Positions 1-5,874 of a stretch of DNA of 5,904 nt are shown here, piece after piece. The notes below the pieces were generated by a model that saw only the letters and a list, made by a program, of their open reading frames with translations, searched no databases and had not been told where the DNA came from. The translations under genes were made by a program, and so were the position numbers. The DNA is from Smithella sp. UBA2180 (GTDB lineage: Bacteria > Desulfobacterota > Syntrophia > Syntrophales > Smithellaceae). The DNA is taken from the NCBI GenBank assembly GCA_002327415.1, contig DCVU01000106.1:1-5904 (forward strand), read 5' to 3'. Numbering within the stretch: position 1 is the first letter of the stretch; the number at the start of each line of letters is the position of its first letter.

Positions 1-85
1 GCCGTCGGTTTGCCGTGAGTATAATTCGGGATCGTCGGAATTGTGTCCGCAGTGGAAGGTGAAAGGGAAGGGCGGGGGATAGGCG

Positions 86-113
86 CAAGGTACAAGGTAC
101 AAGGAGCAAGGTG
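86..113. repeat. 7-bp tandem repeat, about four copies
   Basis: Four consecutive heptamers can be read: CAAGGTA, CAAGGTA, CAAGGAG, CAAGGTG. A degenerate AAGGGTG follows. The copies are exact at the first five bases and vary at the last two. Short CAAGG-type heptamer arrays of this sort occur between genes in many delta-proteobacterial genomes, by general recollection only. They are far too short, and lack spacers, to be a CRISPR. No function is evident. Confidence 0.7.
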
Positions 114-123
114 AAGGGTGCCC

Positions 124-152
124 CACTGCGCTTCGCTTGCTTTCAGCGAGTG
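124..152. repeat. Imperfect stem-loop
   Basis: CACT-G-CGCT at 124-132 can pair with AGCGAGTG at 145-152, leaving G128 bulged and a 12-nt loop. No T-run follows, so it does not look like an intrinsic terminator. The loop contains GCTTGCTTT, which also occurs in the palindromic block in front of rimO (2545-2553). A nine-base match may be chance. Confidence 0.4.
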
Positions 153-210
153 TCACTAAAAGGTGAAGGGGAATAAAGAAATTATTAAGGTACTGTTTTA
201 TTATTTTTTT

Positions 211-240
211 CTGGATTCCCGATCAGGTAGGGAATGACAG
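211..240. repeat. Hairpin repeat with ATTCCC/GGGAAT stem
   Basis: ATTCCC (215-220) and GGGAAT (230-235) form a perfect 6-bp stem around a 9-nt loop, flanked by CTGG and GACAG. The arrangement CTGGATTCCCG...GGGAATGACA resembles a common dispersed bacterial palindrome. In that element the stem usually continues with a C-G pair. Here the base opposite G221 is A229, so this looks like a slightly decayed copy. The stem is seen directly; the family assignment is from memory. A T-rich run lies before the hairpin on the + strand. For a minus-strand transcript this would be an A-rich tract after the stem in + strand terms, but no minus-strand gene ends here. Confidence 0.5.
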
Positions 241-304
241 TGATGGTTTTTAATTAATTATTTTTCTGAATAGTTTGTATTCACCGGCGATATTGAAGAA
301 TAAT

Positions 305-327
305 TATAATTTAAATAAAAGAGATGT
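305..327 (+). promoter_or_regulatory. Possible -10 box and weak RBS of the methyltransferase gene
   Basis: A perfect TATAAT sits at 305-310, about 20 bases before the ATG at 331. No good -35 hexamer lies at 16-18 bp; the nearest candidate, TTCACC at 280-285, has 19 bp spacing and matches weakly. The only Shine-Dalgarno-like sequence is AGAG/GAGA around 320-324. The surrounding DNA is very A+T-rich, so a chance TATAAT is quite possible. Confidence 0.3.
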
Positions 328-330
328 AAA

Positions 331-1137
331 ATGTCCAAGAAAAATGAAGAGACGCTGGTAAATATTCCTGCTTCATGGAAACCTTTTCATCGGGAAGATT
401 TGATAAGAATCGGTTCAGCACACGATGGCGGTTATATTATTACAAAAAATGCTTTATATAATTCAGATTATCTTGTCAGTCTGGGTATTTCCACGGATTG
501 GACATTTGAAAAGGAGTTTAATGAATTAATAAATTGTAAAGTTCATTGTTACGATCATTCCATTAATTTCAAATTTTTCTTAAAGAGTTCAATAATAAGT
601 ATTACAGGTTCATTATTTTCGCTTCTGGTTAAGATGAATAAAAAAGTGGTAATGTTGCCTGTGCAATATAAAAGATTTTTTATAAAAGGAAAGAAACATT
701 TTATAGAAAAAGTTGGAAATAACCCGGAAAAAGAAACTAATTTTAAAAAAATATTTTCAAGAATACCGGAAGATAAAAAAGTGTTTTTAAAAATGGATAT
801 TGAAGGGTCGGAATATCTGGTGCTCGACGAACTGGATAAATTTTATCATCGAATATCCGGAATCGTCATCGAATTACATGATTTGGATACTTTGTACGAT
901 TCTGTTAATAAACATATCGATAAATTGAAAGAATATTTTGATATCGTACATATACACGTTAATAATTATGGAAAAATAAACGCTGATAAGATTCCTGATG
1001 TGATTGAAGTCACTTTTGAAAATAAAAAAATATTCTCCGGCAAATCAAGATTGTCTGATTTTCAATATCCAATACTTAATCTTGACAGTCCTAACAACAA
1101 AAGAATCGCGGATTATAAAATTATTTTTAACGGATAG
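331..1137 (+). CDS. FkbM-like SAM-dependent methyltransferase family protein
   Basis: This 268-residue protein resembles the small FkbM/Methyltransf_21-type proteins often found in polysaccharide or glycan modification loci. Supporting motifs are RIGSAHDGGYII (26-37), LVSLGIS followed by W57 and F59 (48-59), the hallmark FLKMDIEGSE (152-161) with the acidic D156/E158 pair, IVIELHDL (178-185), HIHVNNYG (207-214) and PDVIEVTF (222-229). The classical glycine-rich SAM motif of FkbM proteins (D-x-G-A-N-x-G type) is not obvious; LVSLGIS lies where it would be expected. There is no signal peptide or clear membrane helix, although 85-110 is hydrophobic. Methylation of a sugar hydroxyl is a family-level inference; the substrate is unknown. 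The gene is much richer in A+T than rimO and ftsK: bases 541-600 have 14 G/C, against 29 in 1561-1620. This suggests separate acquisition. It converges on rimO with an 11-bp overlap. The ATG at 331 follows an A+T-rich leader with only a weak RBS. Confidence 0.8.
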   Translation: MSKKNEETLVNIPASWKPFHREDLIRIGSAHDGGYIITKNALYNSDYLVSLGISTDWTFEKEFNELINCKVHCYDHSINFKFFLKSSIISITGSLFSLLVKMNKKVVMLPVQYKRFFIKGKKHFIEKVGNNPEKETNFKKIFSRIPEDKKVFLKMDIEGSEYLVLDELDKFYHRISGIVIELHDLDTLYDSVNKHIDKLKEYFDIVHIHVNNYGKINADKIPDVIEVTFENKKIFSGKSRLSDFQYPILNLDSPNNKRIADYKIIFNG

Positions 1138-2455
1138 GGGTGCAAAATAGATCGTATTCGTCGGATGCGGTTATTTTGCATTTTACAATACTGCCGGTTT
1201 GGTATTGGGGACCTTTTATATATGTTACACCGTCTATTTCCGGCGCTTGTCTGCGGCATCTGCCCATGAAAGCGTAGCCGCCGCGATCGCTTTTCCCTTC
1301 AATGAGCACTTCCTGAATCGAGCCGATCAATGTCTTGTTGATCGCGGCGGAAATTGATGCCTGCTCATGCATAATTGTTTCACGGCGGCGCTCTTTTTCT
1401 TTTTCGGATACCTGCGATTTTAAACTCGCGGCTTTTGTTCCTTCTTCTTTCGAATAGGTAAAGACACCGAGATGATCAAATTTTGTTTCATTGATGAAAT
1501 CAAGCAGTTTGTTAAACCTTGTCGGCGTCTCGCCCGGAAAGCCGGCAATGAGCGATGTTCTCAGGGCGATACCGGGAATTATTTGTCGCGCCTGAGCGAT
1601 AACTTCTTTGATTTTAGCGCCGGTAACTTTACGGTTCATCGCTTTTAAAATATCATCGTCGATGTGCTGAATGGGCAGATCAATATAGCGGCAGATTTTT
1701 TCATTGGCGGCAATGGTCTCCAGTAATTCTGTGGTAACGCGCGCCGGATGGGCGTAAAGCAGGCGAATCCATTTTACGTTTTTTATTTTCGCCATATCAT
1801 TTAAGAGGGCGGACAACCGCGGGCGGCCTTTTAAATCCCGGCCGTAATTTGTGGTGTCCTGAGCTGTGATTATTATTTCTTTTATTCCTCTGGCTGCTAG
1901 TATTTCGGCCTCCTGAAGAATATCATCAGGCTTGCGGCTGCGCGCCGCGCCGCGAATGGACGGGATAACGCAGTAGGAACAGCGATTGGAACAGCCGTCG
2001 GAAATTTTTAAATACGTGCTTGCGGCCGTTGTTGATAAAATCCGCTGGTGCTGATGATTCATTAAGAAAGCCGGTTTAGTGATTACGGCGTTCCGTTTGT
2101 ATTTTCCCTGATTTAATTTGTTTATGTGGCTGACAATGTTGCCGACTTCTCCTGTGCCGATAAATAAATCCACTTCGGGCATCTGCGCAAAAAGTTCCCA
2201 GCCGTAACGTTGGGCGAGACAGCCGGCGACGACAATCCGCAGCCGCGGGTTGTTTTTCTTTTTTTCGCAGGCGAGCGTTAATATCTCTTCAATGGCTTCT
2301 TCTTTAGCCGGATTGATAAAGGCGCAGGTGTTGACGATGATAATGTCCGCTGAGCTGCTTTGGTCAACCAGTTGATGACCGGATTGATTTAAAAGGCCGC
2401 CCATTACTTCCGAATCAATCAGATTCTTCGGACAGCCCAGACTGATGATGCGCAC
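1127..2455 (-). CDS. rimO: Ribosomal protein S12 methylthiotransferase RimO
   Basis: RimO is a radical-SAM enzyme that adds a methylthio group to the conserved aspartate of ribosomal protein S12. Residue numbers here count from an upstream TTG at 2590. The N-terminal UPF0004 domain begins with VRIISLGCPKN and has cluster cysteines C53, C89 and C124. The radical-SAM cluster is C200-x3-C204-x2-C207 in SDGCSNRCSYC. LYAHP (278-282), LPIQHI (305-310) and RTSLIAGFPGET (344-355) favour RimO over MiaB. A TRAM domain occupies about 420-487. The frame stays open up to TTG 2590, which would add 45 residues (total 487). Those residues come from palindromic repeat-like DNA and have no counterpart in the family, whereas GTG at 2455 gives the usual RimO N-terminus (442 residues). 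Neither start has a convincing Shine-Dalgarno. The gene follows ftsK on the same strand, a common pairing, and probably shares its transcript. Function is firm; the start is not. Confidence 0.93.
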   Translation of the reverse strand: MRIISLGCPKNLIDSEVMGGLLNQSGHQLVDQSSSADIIIVNTCAFINPAKEEAIEEILTLACEKKKNNPRLRIVVAGCLAQRYGWELFAQMPEVDLFIGTGEVGNIVSHINKLNQGKYKRNAVITKPAFLMNHQHQRILSTTAASTYLKISDGCSNRCSYCVIPSIRGAARSRKPDDILQEAEILAARGIKEIIITAQDTTNYGRDLKGRPRLSALLNDMAKIKNVKWIRLLYAHPARVTTELLETIAANEKICRYIDLPIQHIDDDILKAMNRKVTGAKIKEVIAQARQIIPGIALRTSLIAGFPGETPTRFNKLLDFINETKFDHLGVFTYSKEEGTKAASLKSQVSEKEKERRRETIMHEQASISAAINKTLIGSIQEVLIEGKSDRGGYAFMGRCRRQAPEIDGVTYIKGPQYQTGSIVKCKITASDEYDLFCTPIR

Positions 2456-2460
2456 TTTGT

Positions 2461-2560
2461 TGTGAGACTCAAATTTCGAAAACGAAGTGCATTGAAATTT
2501 GTTAGTCGAACAATCCCGCACAGCGGAGGGTATAATACCCTGAAGCTTGCTTTGGAATTT
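2461..2560. repeat. Palindrome-rich repeat between ftsK and the conserved rimO start
   Basis: Several small inverted repeats follow one another: AAATTTC (2471-2477) with GAAATTT (2494-2500); TTCG (2475-2478) with CGAA (2483-2486); CCGC (2516-2519) with GCGG (2523-2526) and a 3-nt loop; GGGTAT (2528-2533) with ATACCC (2535-2540) around one base; and AAGC-TT-GCTT (2543-2552). The part at 2501-2530 recurs at 5875-5904 with 27 of 30 bases identical. The block looks like non-coding dispersed-repeat DNA. It happens to be open in the rimO frame, so it may be translated as an N-terminal extension, or may simply be the leader of rimO. The outer boundaries cannot be fixed from this window because the second copy is cut by its end. 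Confidence 0.65.
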
Positions 2561-2586
2561 ATGCCCATGATTTTTATTTGATTTCT

Positions 2587-4872
2587 TCAACTGGGGAGCT
2601 TTCTAATAAGAACTTTTCTGGGTTTTGCGCCGTCGGAAGGGCCGACAACGCCTTCGGACTCCATTTTTTCAATGATGCGCGCCGCGCGGTTGTAACCGAT
2701 TTTCATGTAGCGCTGGACAAGCGATATGGATGCCTGTCCCAGTTCTCCGACCAGAGCCACGGCCTCGTCGTATTTCTCATCAAAGTCATCATCACCTTCA
2801 TGAGTGCTCTGCGCGGCCGCCAGCGCGAATTTCTCAATGGAAGAATCATACGCCGGCTGAGCCTGCATTTTGATGAAGTCAACAATGCGAGAGATTTCCT
2901 TGTCTGAAACGTAAGCGCCGTGGATGCGGGAAAGCTTGGATGTGCCCGGCGGAATAAAGAGCATGTCTCCGGCGCCAAGAAGTTTTTCCGCGCCCTGCTG
3001 GTCGATGATCGTACGGGAATCAATTTTGGAAGAGACCTGAAACGAAATGCGCGTGGGAAAATTCGCTTTAATCAAGCCGGTGATGACATCAACCGACGGC
3101 CGCTGTGTGGCAATAATCAGATGAATTCCGGCCGCCCGTGCCATCTGTGCCAGCCGGGTGAGAGATTCTTCCACATCCCTTGATGCGACCATCATTAAAT
3201 CGGCCAGTTCATCGATAATTACGATAATGTAAGGAAGCTTGGTGTGCTTTATCTGTTGCTCGCCTTTGTTTGTTTCCGTTGCTTCGACTGTTTTTCCGGT
3301 TTCCACATCAAGATCAGCTTGTTTAGGCAAAGCCAGGACGGTTTTGCTCTTCAAGCCTTTTAAAATCAGTTCGTTGTAGGCGTCAATGCTTTTTGCCTTC
3401 AGATCGTTGAGTATCTTGTAGCGTCTTTCCATTTCTTCTACTGTCCAGCGCAGAACCTGTGAAGCCTTTTTCGGATCAACGACTACAGGATGTATTAAAT
3501 GCGGAACGCCTTCGTAAGAAGACAGTTCCAGTCTCTTCGGGTCAATCATGAGAAATTTAACATCATCCGGCTGGGCCTTAAACAGAATACTGCAGATCAT
3601 GGCGTTGAGTGCGACGCTTTTACCGGAGCCGGTAGTGCCGGCGATGAGGAGATGGGGCATTTTTGTCAGGTCGGCGATCACGGGTGTGCCCACAAAATTA
3701 ACACCCAGCGCAATCGGCAGACGGAAAGATGATTCCAGAAAAGACTCGTTGTCGATAACTTCTTTAAGAAAAACAGACTCTCTTTTTAAATTTGGTATTT
3801 CAATGCCGATGACCGATTTGCCGGGAATAGGGGCAAGGATGCGGATACTCGGCGCCATCAGCGCTAAAGCCAGATCGTCGGAGAGATTGACTATTTTGTT
3901 GATTTTAACGCCAGGGGCCGGTTCCAGCTCATACATCGTGATTACAGGTCCGGGCATTACTTCCACCACGCGCCCCTCGACGCCGAAGTCGGATAATTTC
4001 TTTTCCAGAATACGGGAGTTGGTGACCAGAGAATCACGTTTTACGCGGACATCCTTGTGCTGAGCCTCTTCCAGTAATGTAAAGGGAGGCAGTTGAAATT
4101 TTTCGCCGGTGGCGGTTTTAGTGAAAATAAAATTGGTTTGCTCAATTTTTTTAAGATTTATTTTTTTTGCAGCCGGTGGAGCATCTTCGATTATCAGCGG
4201 TTGCGGTTTTTTTTCTATTTTTACACTGTTGAGGACATAATTTACGAAGGATGAAATACGGCTTTTGCAGAGAGTGAATAGTGCTACGGCAAATTGGGAA
4301 ATTCGTTCCGTTACAGACATAATTGAAAATTCAATCATGAAAGTCATTGCCACAACAAAAGTCAGAATTAAGATGATATAAGTTCCGGCAACGTTAAAAG
4401 ATATGCGGAGAAATTCGACAAGGGAAACGCCTAGTAAACCGCCGGTGCCGTTCTTCAGCGATTCTCCGTAAACGGTAATGCCTCCACTGAAAAGAAGGGC
4501 CATAAGTCCGGCAAAGGAGAGAACAAAAAATGAAAATCCCACAACCCTTTTGGTATTAATAGTAAACGCCGGCCTTAAAAAATATTTGAAACTGCAAGCC
4601 AGAAGAATGAACGGAAAAAGGAATGAAGAAATGCCCAAAAGACGAATCAAAGAATCGGCTGTATAAGATCCTGCCTTTCCGGTAAAATTATGCGTTGCTT
4701 TGCCACTAACAACAAAATGGGTAAATGAAGGATCTTGCGGACGGTAGGAAACGAGGCACAAAAGCAAAAATAAAGCCAGGGAAAGGCAAACTGCCCCCTT
4801 AATTTCCCGGGTTCTTTTATTATCCTTTTGTTTTTCAGTTATTTTCTCTTCCATATTATTATTTTCGTACAT
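2587..4872 (-). CDS. ftsK: DNA translocase FtsK/SpoIIIE
   Basis: This is the septum-anchored ATPase that pumps chromosomal DNA during division and promotes dimer resolution. The 761 residues are typical of compact FtsK/SpoIIIE proteins; E. coli FtsK is much longer through its linker. Four hydrophobic segments (about 24-43, 76-98, 109-133, 150-180) form the membrane anchor, followed by a short charged linker (about 185-260). The motor shows an alpha region (about 262-395), Walker A GTTGSGKS (412-419), MIDPKRLELS (442-451), Walker B VIIDELADLM (551-560) and IATQRPSVDVITG (587-599). A hydrophilic variable stretch (about 505-545) precedes Walker B. The C-terminal gamma winged helix (about 700-755) carries the KOPS-reading segment QRYMKIGYNRAARIIE. 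All key motor residues appear intact. The ATG at 4872 lacks a clear RBS, and a second ATG at 4854 (Met7, before EEKITEK) is equally possible. The stop overlaps a TTG in the rimO frame. Upstream on the same strand lies a plsC remnant, 94 bp away. Confidence 0.96.
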   Translation of the reverse strand: MYENNNMEEKITEKQKDNKRTREIKGAVCLSLALFLLLCLVSYRPQDPSFTHFVVSGKATHNFTGKAGSYTADSLIRLLGISSFLFPFILLACSFKYFLRPAFTINTKRVVGFSFFVLSFAGLMALLFSGGITVYGESLKNGTGGLLGVSLVEFLRISFNVAGTYIILILTFVVAMTFMIEFSIMSVTERISQFAVALFTLCKSRISSFVNYVLNSVKIEKKPQPLIIEDAPPAAKKINLKKIEQTNFIFTKTATGEKFQLPPFTLLEEAQHKDVRVKRDSLVTNSRILEKKLSDFGVEGRVVEVMPGPVITMYELEPAPGVKINKIVNLSDDLALALMAPSIRILAPIPGKSVIGIEIPNLKRESVFLKEVIDNESFLESSFRLPIALGVNFVGTPVIADLTKMPHLLIAGTTGSGKSVALNAMICSILFKAQPDDVKFLMIDPKRLELSSYEGVPHLIHPVVVDPKKASQVLRWTVEEMERRYKILNDLKAKSIDAYNELILKGLKSKTVLALPKQADLDVETGKTVEATETNKGEQQIKHTKLPYIIVIIDELADLMMVASRDVEESLTRLAQMARAAGIHLIIATQRPSVDVITGLIKANFPTRISFQVSSKIDSRTIIDQQGAEKLLGAGDMLFIPPGTSKLSRIHGAYVSDKEISRIVDFIKMQAQPAYDSSIEKFALAAAQSTHEGDDDFDEKYDEAVALVGELGQASISLVQRYMKIGYNRAARIIEKMESEGVVGPSDGAKPRKVLIRKLPS

Positions 4873-4885
4873 TAAAATAATAATT

Positions 4886-4891
4886 TGTCAA
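4886..4891 (-). promoter_or_regulatory. Possible -35 hexamer of an ftsK promoter
   Basis: The minus strand has a perfect TTGACA here, only 13 bp before the ATG at 4872. A -10 at normal spacing would fall at about 4863-4869 (TACGAA, a weak match). The transcript would then begin near 4857, just ahead of the second ATG at 4854. If real, ftsK would start at Met7 from an almost leaderless message. Without a good -10 this may be chance in A+T-rich DNA. No other convincing promoter is seen in the 94-bp gap (4873-4966). Confidence 0.25.
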
Positions 4892-4966
4892 CCGCAAGAA
4901 TTATTTCAGAATTTAATAATTTATTGATTAATTCAGAAAAATTTATTTGTACAACGGTAGAAAGGT

Positions 4967-5419
4967 TCAAGTAGCTTCACTTTCGAGATCTTTAATGTTT
5001 GAGTTTCTTGTTTCCTGCCAGTAATTATAATTTTTAATAATTGTATTTCTAACTTTTTCAATCAGTTCATAACGGTTTTCAATATCAAAAGTTTTCACTT
5101 CTATTGGTTTACAGGCACAATAGGCACACCGGATTCAATGGCAAGATAGAAAGCTCCATGTTTAAAAGATTTGATCTCGCCCTTGCGGCTTCTTGTGTCT
5201 TCCGGGAAGGTCATAATTGATTTTCCTTTCCAAATCGGCTTTGTCAAGATTTTGAAGAGCTTCCTTCCGATTATCCCGGTCAATTTCAACATAACCTGCA
5301 TTTCTCATTGCCGCGCCGAATAGAGGAATACTAAACAACTCTTTTTTGGCGATCCAGCGGAATTGTACAGGGATGTATGCTAGAGCAATTATGAGATCGT
5401 TAATAACTAAACCTACCAT
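4967..5419 (-). pseudogene. Decayed 1-acyl-sn-glycerol-3-phosphate acyltransferase (plsC-like)
   Basis: PlsC acylates lysophosphatidic acid at the membrane. Three family pieces lie in order on the minus strand but cannot be read as one protein. Piece one, from 5419, has IPVQFRWIAKKELFSIPLFG and AGYVEIDRDNR, the family's block II region. Near 5229-5245 the frame shifts, and piece two reads WKGKSIMTFPEDTRS then GAFYLAIESGVPIVPV, stopping at 5101. Piece three, back in the first frame, reads KPIEVKTFDIENRYELIEK and NYNYWQETRNS, ending with TGA at 4967-4969. Between VPIVPV and KPIEV the family normally has a few dozen residues, so an internal deletion is inferred at about 5110. The catalytic H-x4-D motif and everything N-terminal to it are missing, and the FPEGTRS motif reads FPEDTRS. 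The 5' boundary is uncertain: a frame-shifted ATG at 5442 may mark the old start region. Loss of function is nearly certain unless assembly errors are multiple. Confidence 0.85.
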
Positions 5420-5452
5420 AACTAAAAGTGCGAATAAATCATAAACGTTCTT

Positions 5453-5680
5453 TCATTCGAGTTTGAATCTATTCTCTCGGAACAACTTTACGCACGCCTC
5501 CACTGCCTTGTGATCATAAAGAATCCCGGCGTTATCTTCAATTTCTGTGAGCGCAATTTTTATTCCCAAAGAAGGTCTGTATGGACGGTAGGATGCCATG
5601 ACTTCAACCACATCGGCAACGGCAAGGATACGGGCTTCGATGAGAATATTTTCACCATTTTCCTTAATGAGCTCTGTAGA
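5453..5680 (-). pseudogene. C-terminal remnant of an HD-GYP domain protein
   Basis: The minus strand is open from just after a TAA (5681-5683) to a TGA at 5453-5455, about 75 codons, with no ATG before the middle. From about 5656 it reads GENILIEARILAVADVVE, then MASYRPYRPSLGI, ALTEIEDNAG and a final AVEACVKLFRENRFKLE. This is the C-terminal end of HD-GYP phosphohydrolase domains, the cyclic-di-GMP phosphodiesterase family usually fused to PAS or receiver domains. The metal-binding HD and the GYP motif itself would lie further upstream and are absent; the family match stops near 5656 and the preceding DNA is unrelated. Only 10 bases separate its stop from an ATG at 5442 ahead of the plsC remnant, suggesting the two were once neighbours in one operon. 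It is almost certainly non-functional. Confidence 0.8.
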
Positions 5681-5683
5681 TTA

Positions 5684-5874
5684 TTGAAAGTATACTACAC
5701 CAGCAGGTAAAGAGATAATAAAAGAATATCAATTTTGTGTCAATGAATATGTGGATAAGTTTGTGTTTTGTATACTTGCTGACAGAAAAAGAAATACATG
5801 CCATGTCTTTTACTCGTGAAACTCCAATTCCGAAAGCGAATAATCTGAAGGTCACTATAGGCGTAGCGTAATAG
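5684..5874. other. Gene-free A+T-rich stretch
   Basis: No protein family is recognisable on either strand. A + strand frame from ATG 5748 (about 40 codons, ending at TAA 5869-5871) contains an internal ATG and has no Shine-Dalgarno. The opposite strand is also open for about 60 codons with low-complexity hydrophobic content. Two GTATAC hexamers, about 80 bp apart (near 5690 and 5769), are the only repeated words noticed. This segment replaced the 5' part of the HD-GYP gene. Confidence 0.4.

Larger units (their letters stand above)
1..330. other. Intergenic, repeat-rich stretch
   Basis: No gene is supported here. From about 50 to 120 the + strand is purine-rich with GAAGG/CAAGG words. This is followed by a stem-loop and a short hairpin repeat (annotated separately), and then by A+T-rich DNA that leads into the methyltransferase start. 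The first 82 bases are open in frame 2 on the + strand up to a TAG at 80-82 and could hold the extreme 3' end of an upstream gene. The 26 codons match nothing I recognise, and the minus strand is also open there, so no CDS is called. Confidence 0.6.

Noticed and set aside
2..82. Possible 3' end of an upstream + strand gene, open in frame 2 to a TAG
   Set aside because: Only 26 codons, ending in a glycine/lysine-rich purine tract. The two cysteines (CREY and LCPQW) do not form a motif I can place, and the minus strand is also open. It would need the sequence left of the window and a protein search to decide.
86..113. CRISPR-like array
   Set aside because: The units are 7 bp and directly adjacent with no spacers; this is a simple tandem repeat.
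1127..2455. MiaB (tRNA methylthiotransferase) as the identity of the minus-strand radical-SAM gene
   Set aside because: The LGCPKN start, LYAHP and RTSLIAGFPGET motifs fit RimO better than MiaB.
2516..2540. Intrinsic terminator between ftsK and rimO
   Set aside because: The hairpins are short (4 and 6 bp) and are not followed by a T-run in the transcribed direction, so they are treated as repeat palindromes.
2703..3023. Arginine-rich minus-strand open frame within ftsK
   Set aside because: It lies in a different frame of the same strand inside the intact ftsK gene, with biased composition typical of a shadow frame.
3548..4063. 171-codon + strand open frame opposite ftsK
   Set aside because: It is antisense to the well-conserved ftsK alpha and motor regions, shows no family motif, and is explained by ftsK codon bias. 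The same holds for shorter frames opposite ftsK near 2578-2907, 2920-3183 and 3499-3732.
5664..5855. 63-codon minus-strand open frame with hydrophobic stretches
   Set aside because: Low-complexity Ile/Phe/Tyr content expected from A+T-rich DNA, no RBS, and it overlaps the HD-GYP remnant in another frame.
5748..5871. Small + strand ORF of about 40 codons, with an internal ATG near 5803
   Set aside because: No Shine-Dalgarno, no recognisable family, and the overlapping opposite strand is equally open. Its ending next to the repeat could be chance. A conserved homolog would revive it.
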